Shown: positions 1 to 7,782 of the stretch, piece by piece | Layout: the number at the start of each line of letters is the position of its first letter | Numbering within the stretch: position 1 is the stretch's first letter | Assembly: GCF_014197915.1 (NCBI RefSeq) | Contig: NZ_JACIGK010000018.1 | Location: 1 to 64,000, forward strand | DNA length: 64,000 bases | Direction of reading: 5' to 3' | From: Roseospira visakhapatnamensis | GTDB lineage: Bacteria; Pseudomonadota; Alphaproteobacteria; Rhodospirillales; Rhodospirillaceae | Position numbers and translations under genes: made by a program | Notes under the pieces: model-generated | What the model saw: only the letters and a program-made list of their open reading frames with translations | Told to the model about the DNA's origin: nothing | Database searches by the model: none

Positions 1-120
1 CGCCGCGATTTGCTCTTCAAGCCACCTCACCCAGAGGGTGAATCACATCCCGAGTCCCGTGTCCAAGCCTTTCAGCTCAAAATGAGAACTGCTGCTCCGT
101 CCCGACCTGCCAGCCGCCAA

Positions 121-205
121 GTCATCGGGCGGAGGCCCGGTCAAGAATGGCCGCAGGCCACCGCGCGCAGCGCGGCGTGTTCTTGACGGGGCCGGATCCG
201 ATGAC
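121..205. repeat. imperfect inverted repeat, two arms of about 27 bp
   Basis: The arm at 121-147 begins GTCATCGG and ends GTCAAGAA. The arm at 180-205 is its near reverse complement, with mismatches only in the middle. The arms flank a GC-rich spacer of about 32 bases. Folded, this makes a long hairpin. It could be the terminator of a gene left of the window or the end of a mobile element; nothing in the sequence decides. The rest of 1-439 holds no convincing gene. Confidence 0.5.
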
Positions 206-439
206 AGGCTGGCCAAGGTCGGACGGATGTATTGGCCGTTCCCGGTTGGCGGAACGGCAGGCATTCTTCGGCCGGTATGTTGGTGCCCAAGCTGAGCGGT
301 GGCCCCATCCGCGTCTTCAATTCCACATGAAATGCCGAAGAACCAAATAATCTTGACAAGGTTACTCTGCCTGAATTGAGCGACAAAAATGAGAGCAGAA
401 ACCGCTTTGGTTCAGATTCGGTCGTACAATTACCTAAAC

Positions 440-679
440 CTACGGCTCTCCTTGTTGTTTCTGGCGGGCACGCGGGGCGAACCGTGACCGCTTCCACGTC
501 TCGAGATCCTGGCGTCGCCAATAGCGCCGCCGCGAAATGAGGACCGGCTCCGGAAACTCGAGATCCGGTCGGTGCAGCCAGCGCCACAGGGTCATGTCGC
601 TGATGCCGCCCAATTCGGCGCGGACGACGCGAGCCGGCACCAGTGCGGTGTCGGACAAAGGGGATGGGACGTCCTTCAT
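440..679 (-). CDS. AlpA/excisionase-type helix-turn-helix protein
   Basis: A 79-residue protein with the winged-helix layout of phage and island AlpA or excisionase regulators. An N-terminal segment (LVPARVVRAELGGIS) leads into a recognition helix (DMTLWRWLHR), followed by FPEPVLISRRRYWRRQDLETW, the usual 'fP.pv.i..r.ywr..dle.W' pattern of the family. The ATG at 679 is chosen over upstream in-frame codons because AGAGAGGA precedes it. Such proteins bind DNA and control integrase or excision genes of integrated elements. It lies just downstream of an integrase fragment on the same strand, so it is probably a leftover of the same island. The family is clear; the target is unknown. Confidence 0.75.
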   Translation of the reverse strand: MKDVPSPLSDTALVPARVVRAELGGISDMTLWRWLHRPDLEFPEPVLISRRRYWRRQDLETWKRSRFAPRARQKQQGEP

Positions 680-799
680 GGGTCCTCTCTGATCGCGGTC
701 ACGAGGGATGACTTGGCTGATCATGAGGGGCCGCGTGCGAAACGGACACCTCCCCTTGCTACGCCGCATCCGCCCAGGTGTGCGCCCCTGGGCATTTGA

Positions 800-1118
800 T
801 CAGGACACAAGATCCGTTGCGCGGATCGGGTCGAGAGGTGGCGTGGAAGCCGCAGCGGCGGGCCTCTCCACCAGGGTCAGAACATGGCTCGCCCAGAGGC
901 TCAGGGCCTCGCGGCGTTCCGTCAGGTATTCCGCGTGGTTGTAGACACCGGCGATACCGCCCCGCGCACCGCTGACGTGGTTCAGGGTGGCTTCGATCAC
1001 ATGGGGCGCGACACCGAGGGCATGCAGACCCGTCGCCACCGTGTGGCGGAGGCTGTGCCAGACCCACGGCGGCAGAGGCGGCAGGCCGTCGGCGGCCCGG
1101 GCTGCGGCGATCACCGCC
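800..1118 (-). pseudogene. C-terminal fragment of a P4-type tyrosine recombinase (integrase)
   Basis: About 104 residues matching the end of site-specific tyrosine integrases. They carry the HxxR box (WHSLRHTVATGL), the conserved ViE.tLNHvSG stretch, and the catalytic tyrosine context (VYNHAEYLTERREAL) followed by the usual W.. helix. A full integrase of this class is about 400 residues. The N-terminal domain and the first catalytic arginine are absent, because homology stops near 1118 where transposase sequence begins on the other strand. It is therefore broken by an insertion or deletion. Together with the AlpA-like gene it marks a decayed genomic island. Confidence 0.8.
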
Positions 1119-1119
1119 C

Positions 1120-1422
1120 CTGCAGTATCTGTCGGTGACGTATACCGAGCGCCTGACCGACGCCGGTGTGAAACCGTCCGTCGGCAGCGTCGGCGACAGC
1201 ACCGACAACGCCCTGGCCGAGACCCTCAATGGCCTCTACAAGGCCGAGGTCATCAATCCGCGCGACCCCTGGTCCGGCGTCGAGACCGTTGAGTTCGCCA
1301 CCCTGCGATGGGAGGACTGGTTCAACCATCGGTGTCTACTGGGACCGATCGGAAACAGCCCGCCCGCCGAGGCCGAAGCCCGCTATCATGAGACCCTCCG
1401 GGAGACCACGATGGCGGCGGAG
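1120..1422 (+). pseudogene. IS3-family transposase (OrfB) C-terminal fragment
   Basis: The frame reads as the C-terminal third of an IS3-group OrfB, a DDE (rve) transposase. Recognisable pieces are YTERLTDAGVKPSVGSVGDS, then DNALAETLNGLYKAEVI with the conserved E of the DDE triad, and a WEDWFNHRC stretch. The reading frame continues past the normal end without the usual stop, so the gene is open-ended as well as lacking its start. The HTH protein OrfA and the first two catalytic acidic residues are missing. It abuts the truncated integrase at about 1118-1120, which suggests that IS insertion followed by deletion created the junction. Confidence 0.8.
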
Positions 1423-1550
1423 CACTCACACCAACCGGCCTCCGCCAAACCCGGGGCGGTTCAGTACCACGGGTCCCGACCCCGTCGGGCGGGTCACCGA
1501 TTGGCGATGGACTCCTCGGCCTGGGTCACCAGATCGCGGACTCGGCCGTT

Positions 1551-2447
1551 TCAGAGCCCCTGCCCCCCCGTCACCGTGGACAGCAGCAGACGGAGCAGGG
1601 GGACGTGGTCCAGGCGCGCGCCGGCGGCGAACGGATCGTGGTCATGCCGCGCCAGCACCCGGGCCAGATGCCGCCCATGAATGGCCTGGCGCAGCAGCGG
1701 CCGGGCACGGCGATCCAGGCGGTCGCGCCGGGCGCCGGCTACCGTCAGCTCTGCCAAGGCCAACGCCGTCAGGGCCGCCACGCCGGCGCGAATGCCGACC
1801 CTGTCGCGATCGGCGCCGTTCAGCACCGCGTCGGCCGACACCCCGGCCCGCGCCAGGGCATCCAGTGGCAGCCGCACGCGTCCGCGCCGCAGCAGCACCG
1901 GGGTCGCCCGCGCCACGCCCAGGAGCAGCCAGGCGGTGCCCACATGGCGCAGCGCGGCGCGGGTCTCCCCATCCGACGGCATCACGCCCAACAGCAACCC
2001 GGCCAGATCCCACACCGAACCGCCGATGGCCCCGGCATGACGGCGGGCGGCGGCGCCATCGGCCGGCGGATCGGCGCCCAACGCCTCGCTCCAGCCATCC
2101 AGCAGGGAGTCCAGGAGCCGCCGACGCTCCCCCACGCTCGCCGCGTCGGGCGTCGCCAAGACCTCCCGGACCAGGGCCTCGGCCACCGGATTGCCGCTGG
2201 TGGCCGCCGCCTCCGGGTCGGCGGCGGCGATCACGTCGCGCCAGTAGCGCAACCGCATGGCGCCCAACAGCGGCTCGCTGACCGTCTCCGGAATCCGTGC
2301 CGCCTCCACGTTCAGGGCCAGCAGGGCGAACAGCGCCTCGCGCCGCGCGGGGGGCGCCATCATCACCAGCACGAAGCGATCGGGGTCCGCCTGCCGGACC
2401 ACGGTCGCGGGGGGCGACAACCGTACCTGCGCCGTCCTGTCGATCAT
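1551..2447 (-). CDS. squalene/phytoene synthase-fold protein, NDUFAF6-like
   Basis: A 298-residue all-helical protein of the squalene/phytoene synthase superfamily. The N-terminal part (DRFVLVMMAPPARREALFALLALN) and the RLRYWRD motif resemble the family branch that includes mitochondrial complex I assembly factor NDUFAF6. The first Asp-rich DxxxD motif of true prenyl synthases is not present at the expected place: the sequence reads LNVEAARIPE. Catalysis on prenyl diphosphates is therefore doubtful. ATG 2447 is the first ATG compatible with the conserved start. It lies at the downstream end of the sec array, the same place the homologue occupies in many alphaproteobacteria, which supports a role in membrane-protein or respiratory-complex biogenesis. 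That role is inferred. Confidence 0.75.
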   Translation of the reverse strand: MIDRTAQVRLSPPATVVRQADPDRFVLVMMAPPARREALFALLALNVEAARIPETVSEPLLGAMRLRYWRDVIAAADPEAAATSGNPVAEALVREVLATPDAASVGERRRLLDSLLDGWSEALGADPPADGAAARRHAGAIGGSVWDLAGLLLGVMPSDGETRAALRHVGTAWLLLGVARATPVLLRRGRVRLPLDALARAGVSADAVLNGADRDRVGIRAGVAALTALALAELTVAGARRDRLDRRARPLLRQAIHGRHLARVLARHDHDPFAAGARLDHVPLLRLLLSTVTGGQGL

Positions 2448-2618
2448 CGCCACGTGCCCGCGCCGATGCCCCTGGATCCCAGTCCGCCTGGAACCATCCA
2501 CACCCGCGCGCGTTCATTTGAACAGGTCCACGCTTCACATCGAACCGGGACGGTCCTATGTACCGTGTGGCCCGGGCCAATCGTACTCTGACGTTCCTTC
2601 TTCACGACGAGGGTAATC

Positions 2619-3218
2619 ATGGCGTTCGAACTTCCCCCCCTTCCCTACGACAAGACCGCCCTGGAGCCGCATATGTCGGCCCAGACGCTGGACTTTCATC
2701 ACGGCAAGCACCACCAGACCTACGTCACCAACCTGAACAACCTGACCAAGGACTCCCCCATGGCCGACATGGCTCTGGAAGAGGTGATCCTGAAGGCCTG
2801 GTCCGACAAGAACACCGGCGTGTTCAACAACGCCGCGCAGGTCTGGAACCACACGTTCTTCTGGCATGGCATGAAGCCCGGCGGCGGCGGCGCTCCCACC
2901 GGCGCCATCGCCGAGCGCATCACCGCCGCCTTCGGCTCCTTCGACACGTTCAAGGACGAGTTCAAGTCGGCCGGCGCCACACAGTTCGGGTCGGGTTGGG
3001 CCTGGCTGGTACTGGACAAGGGCGACTTGAAGATCACCAAGACGCCCAACGCCGAGACACCCATGGTGCATGGCCAGACGGCGCTGCTGACCTGCGATGT
3101 GTGGGAGCATGCCTACTACCTGGACTTCCAGAACCGTCGGCCGGACTTCCTGACGACATTTCTGGATCACCTTGTGAACTGGGACTTCGTCAACGAGACC
3201 CTGGCCAAGGCCGCCTGA
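2619..3218 (+). CDS. sodB: superoxide dismutase [Fe]
   Basis: A 199-residue Fe/Mn-type superoxide dismutase that dismutates superoxide to oxygen and hydrogen peroxide in the cytoplasm. Metal ligands are visible: His27 (LDFHHGKHHQ), the His in QVWNHTFFW, and Asp and His in TCDVWEHAYY. The Fe-type signature AAQVWNHTFFWHGMKP and the Gln in GATQFGSGWAWL favour iron. Length and start are standard, and GAGGG precedes the ATG. It sits alone, pointing against the sec array, and is followed by a strong hairpin terminator at 3365-3389. Confidence 0.97.
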   Translation: MAFELPPLPYDKTALEPHMSAQTLDFHHGKHHQTYVTNLNNLTKDSPMADMALEEVILKAWSDKNTGVFNNAAQVWNHTFFWHGMKPGGGGAPTGAIAERITAAFGSFDTFKDEFKSAGATQFGSGWAWLVLDKGDLKITKTPNAETPMVHGQTALLTCDVWEHAYYLDFQNRRPDFLTTFLDHLVNWDFVNETLAKAA

Positions 3219-3364
3219 CCGGCGGTGTCCATGGCGATCATCGTCGTTTGAACGGACAGGCTTGTCCCCGTGTTTCAGGTCGGCCCACGATGGAGCGTCT
3301 TGCGCATCACGCAAACCCCACCATCGTGTGGCCGCCGGAACCAGGAGATGAACCGGTGACCAGA

Positions 3365-3389
3365 AACGGGACCCCACGCGGGTCCCGTT
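3365..3389. terminator. bidirectional hairpin between sodB and the Mth938-like gene
   Basis: A perfect 10-bp inverted repeat (AACGGGACCC / GGGTCCCGTT) with a 5-base loop lies between the convergent sodB and Mth938-like genes. It is GC-rich at its core and ends in TTG on the plus strand. Position and symmetry suit a transcription terminator usable from either side. Confidence 0.7.
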
Positions 3390-3443
3390 GTCCGTTGGGG
3401 CGGCCGGGTGCGAACGCGGCGTTCCTCGTCACCGGGTGAGGGT

Positions 3444-3806
3444 CTAGAGCGCCGTCAGGGCCGCCGCGACGCGACGGTCCTCGACCAGCAGGACGTTCCA
3501 GGTGCGGCACCCGGCGCCGGTGTCCATGGGCTCGGGTACAATGCCGTGGTCCCGCAACACGCGACGCAGATCTGGCGGCACCTGAGTCATGGTCGCCCCG
3601 CAGCCGATGATCAGGATCTCGACCGCGTCGGCGACCGCCAGCACCGGGGCCAGACCCTCGGCGGTGAGGTCGCCGGACCACGGGACGATCTGGTCCGGCA
3701 GCAGGATCAGCGAGCCGGCATGCTGACGGCCCTGGATCCGGAACGCGCCGTCACCATACGCCTGGATCAGCGGCCGGTCGGCGGCCACCAGCGGGGTGAT
3801 CTCCAT
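3444..3806 (-). CDS. Mth938-domain protein (NDUFAF3/AAMDC-like)
   Basis: About 120 residues with the compact Mth938 alpha/beta fold. Typical elements are an early ITPLVAADRPLIQAYGDGAFRI segment given here only in part, then GSLILLPDQIVPW, the central ILIIGCGATM core and TGAGCRTWNVLL near the end. The mitochondrial member NDUFAF3 helps assemble complex I; bacterial members have no proven reaction. ATG 3806 is preferred to the upstream GTG at 3833 because the domain begins right after it. It lies just downstream of secF on the same strand, a gene order known from other alphaproteobacteria, so a membrane-protein biogenesis role is plausible but inferred. Confidence 0.85.
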   Translation of the reverse strand: MEITPLVAADRPLIQAYGDGAFRIQGRQHAGSLILLPDQIVPWSGDLTAEGLAPVLAVADAVEILIIGCGATMTQVPPDLRRVLRDHGIVPEPMDTGAGCRTWNVLLVEDRRVAAALTAL

Positions 3807-3879
3807 CGGCTTCTCCGCACAAAAGACCGTCACGTGGGAACGCGAGCCCCCGGATCAACCCTCTCCCAAAATGCCCGCG

Positions 3880-5025
3880 TCAGCGTCGGGCGCCGCGACT
3901 GCCGCGTCCCTTGGGCTTACGCTTGCCCGCATTCCCAGCACGAGTGGTCGCGGACCGCGCCCCTGTGCCGCCGGACGGCGCCGAATCATCGCCGTCGTCC
4001 GCCTCGGGCTCGGGGGACGGGACGAAGCCGTCCGCCCCCTCGATCATCGGCGCGGCCGGCGTGTCGCTCCCGGAGGCCGCGCCCCCCGTCGCCTCCTCCT
4101 TCTCCGAGTCCTCGCCGGCGATCGCCTCCCGGCGGAGATCGAAGTAGACCAGGATCGGCACCGCGACATAGATCGTGGAGTAGGTGCCGATGATGATGCC
4201 GAAGGCCAACGCGGCACTGAAGTTGCGCAGCACCTCGCCACCGAAGGCCAGAAGCGCCACGACCGCCACCAGGGTCGTGATCGAGGTCAGAATGGTGCGC
4301 GACAAGGTCCTGTTGAGCGCCAGGTTGAGCAGATCCACGAGCGGCATGCGCTTGTACTTACGCAGTTTCTCGCGAACCCGGTCGTACACCACGACGGTAT
4401 CGTTGATGGAGTATCCGGCCAGGGTCAGCAGCGCGGCCACCGTGGTCAGGTCGAATTCCAGACGCAGGACCGAGAACACCCCCAGCGTCACCACCACATC
4501 GTGGATCAGCGCCACCATGGCACCGATGGCGAACTGCCATTCAAAGCGGAACCAGATGTAGAGCACGATCGCCAGGATCGACAGCGACACCGCCCAGATG
4601 CCGGCCTCGATCAGTTCGCCCCCGACCTTGGGACCGACCAGTTCGACCCGGCGATAGTCCACGCCGGCATCCAGGACGCCCTGGATGGCCTCCAGCGCGG
4701 CGTTCTCCTGTTCCTCGGTGGTGTCGTCGGGCTGCTGCACGCGGATCATCACGTCCCGTGCGTCGTCGCCGATGTGGGTCAGCGACACGGCCCCCAGGCC
4801 CAGTGTATTGAGCCGGGCGCGCAGGTCGGCCATGTCCGGCTCCTCGGGCATCCGCGCTTCCACGAGGATGCCGCCGGAGAAGTCGATGCCGAAGTTCAGG
4901 TGCTGCACCGCCAGGGATGTGATCGCCCCCAGCACCAGCACCACGGACAGGATCAGCGCCGGCACGCGGCGCTTCATGAAGTCGATTTTGGTGTCGACCG
5001 GAATCAGATTGATCAGCGCGGGCAT
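3880..5025 (-). CDS. secF: protein translocase subunit SecF
   Basis: A 381-residue inner-membrane subunit of the SecDF complex, which uses the proton gradient to help pull exported proteins through SecYEG. The start MPALINLIPVDTKIDFMKRR, the first membrane helix and FGIDFSGGILVE are diagnostic, followed by a periplasmic segment and further helices including GYSINDTVVVYDRVRE. After the last helix there is a tail of roughly 80 residues, acidic and Pro/Ser-rich, then strongly basic (GKRKPKGRGSRGARR); this is longer than usual. Only 12 bases separate it from secD, and GGAGG-like sequence precedes the ATG. Co-transcribed with secD. Confidence 0.97.
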   Translation of the reverse strand: MPALINLIPVDTKIDFMKRRVPALILSVVLVLGAITSLAVQHLNFGIDFSGGILVEARMPEEPDMADLRARLNTLGLGAVSLTHIGDDARDVMIRVQQPDDTTEEQENAALEAIQGVLDAGVDYRRVELVGPKVGGELIEAGIWAVSLSILAIVLYIWFRFEWQFAIGAMVALIHDVVVTLGVFSVLRLEFDLTTVAALLTLAGYSINDTVVVYDRVREKLRKYKRMPLVDLLNLALNRTLSRTILTSITTLVAVVALLAFGGEVLRNFSAALAFGIIIGTYSTIYVAVPILVYFDLRREAIAGEDSEKEEATGGAASGSDTPAAPMIEGADGFVPSPEPEADDGDDSAPSGGTGARSATTRAGNAGKRKPKGRGSRGARR

Positions 5026-5037
5026 GGAGGGTGGTCC

Positions 5038-6603
5038 TCAGATCGGCAGAGCCTTGGCGCGGCTGCGACGCAGCCAGACGACGACCATCAGGCGGGTGAC
5101 CATGACGGCGGTGAACATGGAGGCCAGGACGCCGATGCTCAGCGTCACCGCGAAGCCCTTGACCGGACCGGACCCGAAGTAGAACAGCAGCGCGGCGGCC
5201 ACCAGGGTGGTCACATTGGCGTCCACGATGGCCTTGAAGGCTTGCCGGAAGCCGGTCTCGATGCAGTTCATCAAGGTGCGTCCGTTGCGGGCTTCCTCGC
5301 GCATGCGCTCGAAGATCAGCACGTTGGCGTCCACGGCCATGCCCATGGTGAGCACAATGCCGGCGATACCCGGCAGGGTCAGGGTGGCGCCCAGCAGGCT
5401 CAGGGCGCCCAGCAGCAGGAACAGGTTGAGCACCAGGGCCACCACCGCCATGGCGCCGAACAGGCCGTAGGTGGCCAACATAAAGACGATCACCAGCAGC
5501 AGCCCGAGCAGGCTGGCCAGCGCGCCGGCCTCGATGGAATCGGCCCCCAGGCCCGGTCCCACGGTGCGTTCCTCCAACACCGTCAGCGGCGCCGGCAGGG
5601 CACCCGCGCGCAGCAGCAGCGCCAGATCCTGGGTCTCCTGAACCGAGAAGCTGCCCGAGATGATGCCCGAGCCGCCCAGGATGGGTTCGCGAATGACCGG
5701 GGCGCTGATGACGGCGCCGTCGAGAACGATGGCCAGGTTCTGACCCACGGCGCCCTGGGTGACGCGCCCGAAGCGCTGGCCGCCGGCCGTGTCGAAGCGG
5801 AAGCTGACGACGGGCTGGTTGTCCTGGAAGTTGGGCTGGGCATCCACCAGGCGGTCGCCCGATACCTCGACCCGCTTGCGCACCGCGTAGCGGGGCGGAC
5901 CGTCCGTGTTGTTCTCGGCCGCCGGCAGCACGGTGGTGCCCGGCGGCATCTGACCGGCGGCCAGATCCTCGGGCGAGACGCGCTCATCCAGCAGATGGAA
6001 GTTCAGCTTGGCGGTGCGGCCGATCAGCGCCTTGATGCGCTGCGGGTCGTCCACGCCGGGCAGTTCGACGATGATCCGGGAGTCGCCCTGACGCTGGATG
6101 GTGGGCTCGCGGGTGCCGGTCTCATCCACGCGGCGGCGCACGATCTCGATGGACTGCTCGACGGCCTGGGTGCGGCGCTCGATCAGCGCCTGCTCCTGGA
6201 AGGTCAGCGAGAAGCGTCCCTCGGCCCCCTCGGTCAGATCGGTTCCGCCGCTGTCCAGGCCCCGCAGCAGGCGCGCGGCCTCGGTGCGTTGCCCCGCGTC
6301 GGGAATGGTGACGACGGCGGCGCCGGCCTCCACCCCCAACCCCACATAGCGAATACGGGCCTCGCGCAGTTCGGCGCGGGCGCTCTCGACCAGCGCCTCC
6401 AGTTGCTCGCGCACCACGGCGTCGGTTTCGACCTCAAGCAGCAGGTACGACCCGCCCTGAAGGTCCAGGCCCAGGGTCACAGGTTGCCACCAGGAAGGCA
6501 GACCGTCGGCCTGACCGCGCAGCGCATTGGGCACGGAGAAGAAGAGCCCGGCCAGGCAAATGGCCAGGATCAGCCCGATTTTCCACTTAGCGAAGTACAG
6601 CAT
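5038..6603 (-). CDS. secD: protein translocase subunit SecD
   Basis: A 521-residue SecD, partner of SecF in proton-driven late-stage protein export. It has one N-terminal membrane helix, the LGLDLQGGSYLLLEV motif, a large periplasmic P1 region containing the conserved VSFRFDTAGGQRFG and IREPILGGSG segments, then five C-terminal helices with the VDANVLIFERMREE motif. Length is normal for alphaproteobacteria. It directly precedes secF. Residues about 246-358 of this protein are duplicated in decayed form just upstream at 6643-7030, between this gene and yajC. Confidence 0.97.
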   Translation of the reverse strand: MLYFAKWKIGLILAICLAGLFFSVPNALRGQADGLPSWWQPVTLGLDLQGGSYLLLEVETDAVVREQLEALVESARAELREARIRYVGLGVEAGAAVVTIPDAGQRTEAARLLRGLDSGGTDLTEGAEGRFSLTFQEQALIERRTQAVEQSIEIVRRRVDETGTREPTIQRQGDSRIIVELPGVDDPQRIKALIGRTAKLNFHLLDERVSPEDLAAGQMPPGTTVLPAAENNTDGPPRYAVRKRVEVSGDRLVDAQPNFQDNQPVVSFRFDTAGGQRFGRVTQGAVGQNLAIVLDGAVISAPVIREPILGGSGIISGSFSVQETQDLALLLRAGALPAPLTVLEERTVGPGLGADSIEAGALASLLGLLLVIVFMLATYGLFGAMAVVALVLNLFLLLGALSLLGATLTLPGIAGIVLTMGMAVDANVLIFERMREEARNGRTLMNCIETGFRQAFKAIVDANVTTLVAAALLFYFGSGPVKGFAVTLSIGVLASMFTAVMVTRLMVVVWLRRSRAKALPI

Positions 6604-6642
6604 GGAGAACCCTTGTCATGAGCAGCCGACGGAGACCTCCGG

Positions 6643-7030
6643 TCAGGGGTCCAGACGTCTTGGGGAGGAGTCGGCCCCCAGGCCCGGCCCCACAATGCGT
6701 TCCTCCAGAACCCTCGGCGGCGCCGACAGGGCACCCGCCCGCAGCAGCAGCGCCAGGTCCTGGGCTTCCTGGGCCGAGAAGTCGCCCGAGACAATGCCTT
6801 GACCGCCCAGGATGGGCTCGCGAATGACCGGGGCGCTGATCACGGCGCCGTTCAGGACGACGGCAAGGCGCTTGCCGACGTTCGTTCGCGTCACCGCGCC
6901 GAACCGTGCGCGTCCCGCCTCGCCAAAACGAAGGGCGACAGCTTGTCGCGGACCCAGCGACCGCGCCCATATGTCAACACACCGGCATCGACGATCGTGT
7001 CACCCGAAATCGCCGCCGTCCGGCACACGG
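6643..7030 (-). pseudogene. decayed partial copy of secD
   Basis: Sequence on the same strand matches the middle of secD. IREPILGGQGIVSG, DLALLLRAGAL and LEERIVGPGLGADS align with secD residues around 300-358, and the DNA of 6665-6770 is visibly close to that of 5520-5640. Further upstream, ISGDTIVDAG, matching secD VSGDRLVDAQ, is in a different frame from the FGEAGRARFGAVTR part, so a frameshift lies around 6930-6975. Neither the beginning nor the C-terminal membrane helices are present. It fills the yajC-secD gap and is not expected to give a functional product. Confidence 0.8.
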
Positions 7031-7074
7031 CAGAGCGGGATGGGGTGTCGAGACCGGCGTCCGACAGACGGGGC

Positions 7075-7536
7075 TCAGCGCGCCTTGTTACCGGAGAACA
7101 GGCCCTTGAGCTTCTCGGCGCCGCCGCCCTTGCCGGATCCCTGTCCGCCACCGTTGCCGCCGCCGTCGGCATCGTCGTTGTCGGCCTCCCCCTTGTGGGG
7201 CTTGCCACCGGACACCGGCTCGGTCTTCGACAGCACGTTGGCGATCATGTCGCGCATCACCCGCACGCGGACGCCGTCGGCGATTTCCACCTGAAGCTCG
7301 CTGTCGGTGGCCACCTTGGTGACGGTACCGATCAGGCCGCCGTTGGTGACCACCCGGTCGCCGCGCCGGACGGCCTCCAGCATGGCCTTGTGCTCCTTCA
7401 TCCGCCGCTGCTGCGGCCGGATGAGCAGGAAGTAGAAGATCACGAAGATCAGAATCAGGGGCAGAAAGGCGCCCAGGCTTTCGGTGAAGCCGCCGGGCTG
7501 GGCGGCGGCCTGGGCATAAGCGGGGCTGATGAGCAT
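7075..7536 (-). CDS. yajC: preprotein translocase subunit YajC
   Basis: A 153-residue small membrane protein associated with SecDF. The N-terminus (MLISPAYAQAAAQ) leads into a single membrane helix (LPLILIFVIFYFLLIRPQQ), then the conserved RRMKEHKAMLEAVRRGDRVV, TNGGLIGTV and EIADGVRVRV segments. The C-terminal 40 residues are low-complexity Gly/Asp/Lys, longer than the minimal family. GGAGAG precedes the ATG. It is the first gene of the yajC-secD-secF array and is divergent from the ATPase gene at 7783. Confidence 0.95.
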   Translation of the reverse strand: MLISPAYAQAAAQPGGFTESLGAFLPLILIFVIFYFLLIRPQQRRMKEHKAMLEAVRRGDRVVTNGGLIGTVTKVATDSELQVEIADGVRVRVMRDMIANVLSKTEPVSGGKPHKGEADNDDADGGGNGGGQGSGKGGGAEKLKGLFSGNKAR

Positions 7537-7782
7537 CCGCGCTCTCCTTGCATGGGGGCGGGGGCGACGGATGGCCGATCCGACCGACGGATCGATCCGA
7601 TCAAGCCCCCAGGGTGATCGGTGGCGGGACTATAGCGGCCCGCGCCCCCGATGCAAACGCGACGACACCAGATCGCGCCCCTGAGCCGGTGGCCTTGCTC
7701 CGGTGGCTCCGATTGCCGGCGCCGGGCGCCGTGGTAAGGTGCGCGTCCTTTGTCCGTCAACAGCGAAAAGACCCGCACCGCC

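Noticed and set aside
1551-2447. Annotation as an active phytoene or squalene synthase
   Set aside because: The expected Asp-rich motif is missing and the context is the sec array with an NDUFAF3-like gene, so the NDUFAF6-like reading is preferred.
3796-6621. A 941-codon open frame on the plus strand opposite secF and secD
   Set aside because: Its translation is a low-complexity His/Gln/Gly/Arg-rich text with no domain, as expected for the antisense of GC-rich coding DNA; secD and secF are certain.
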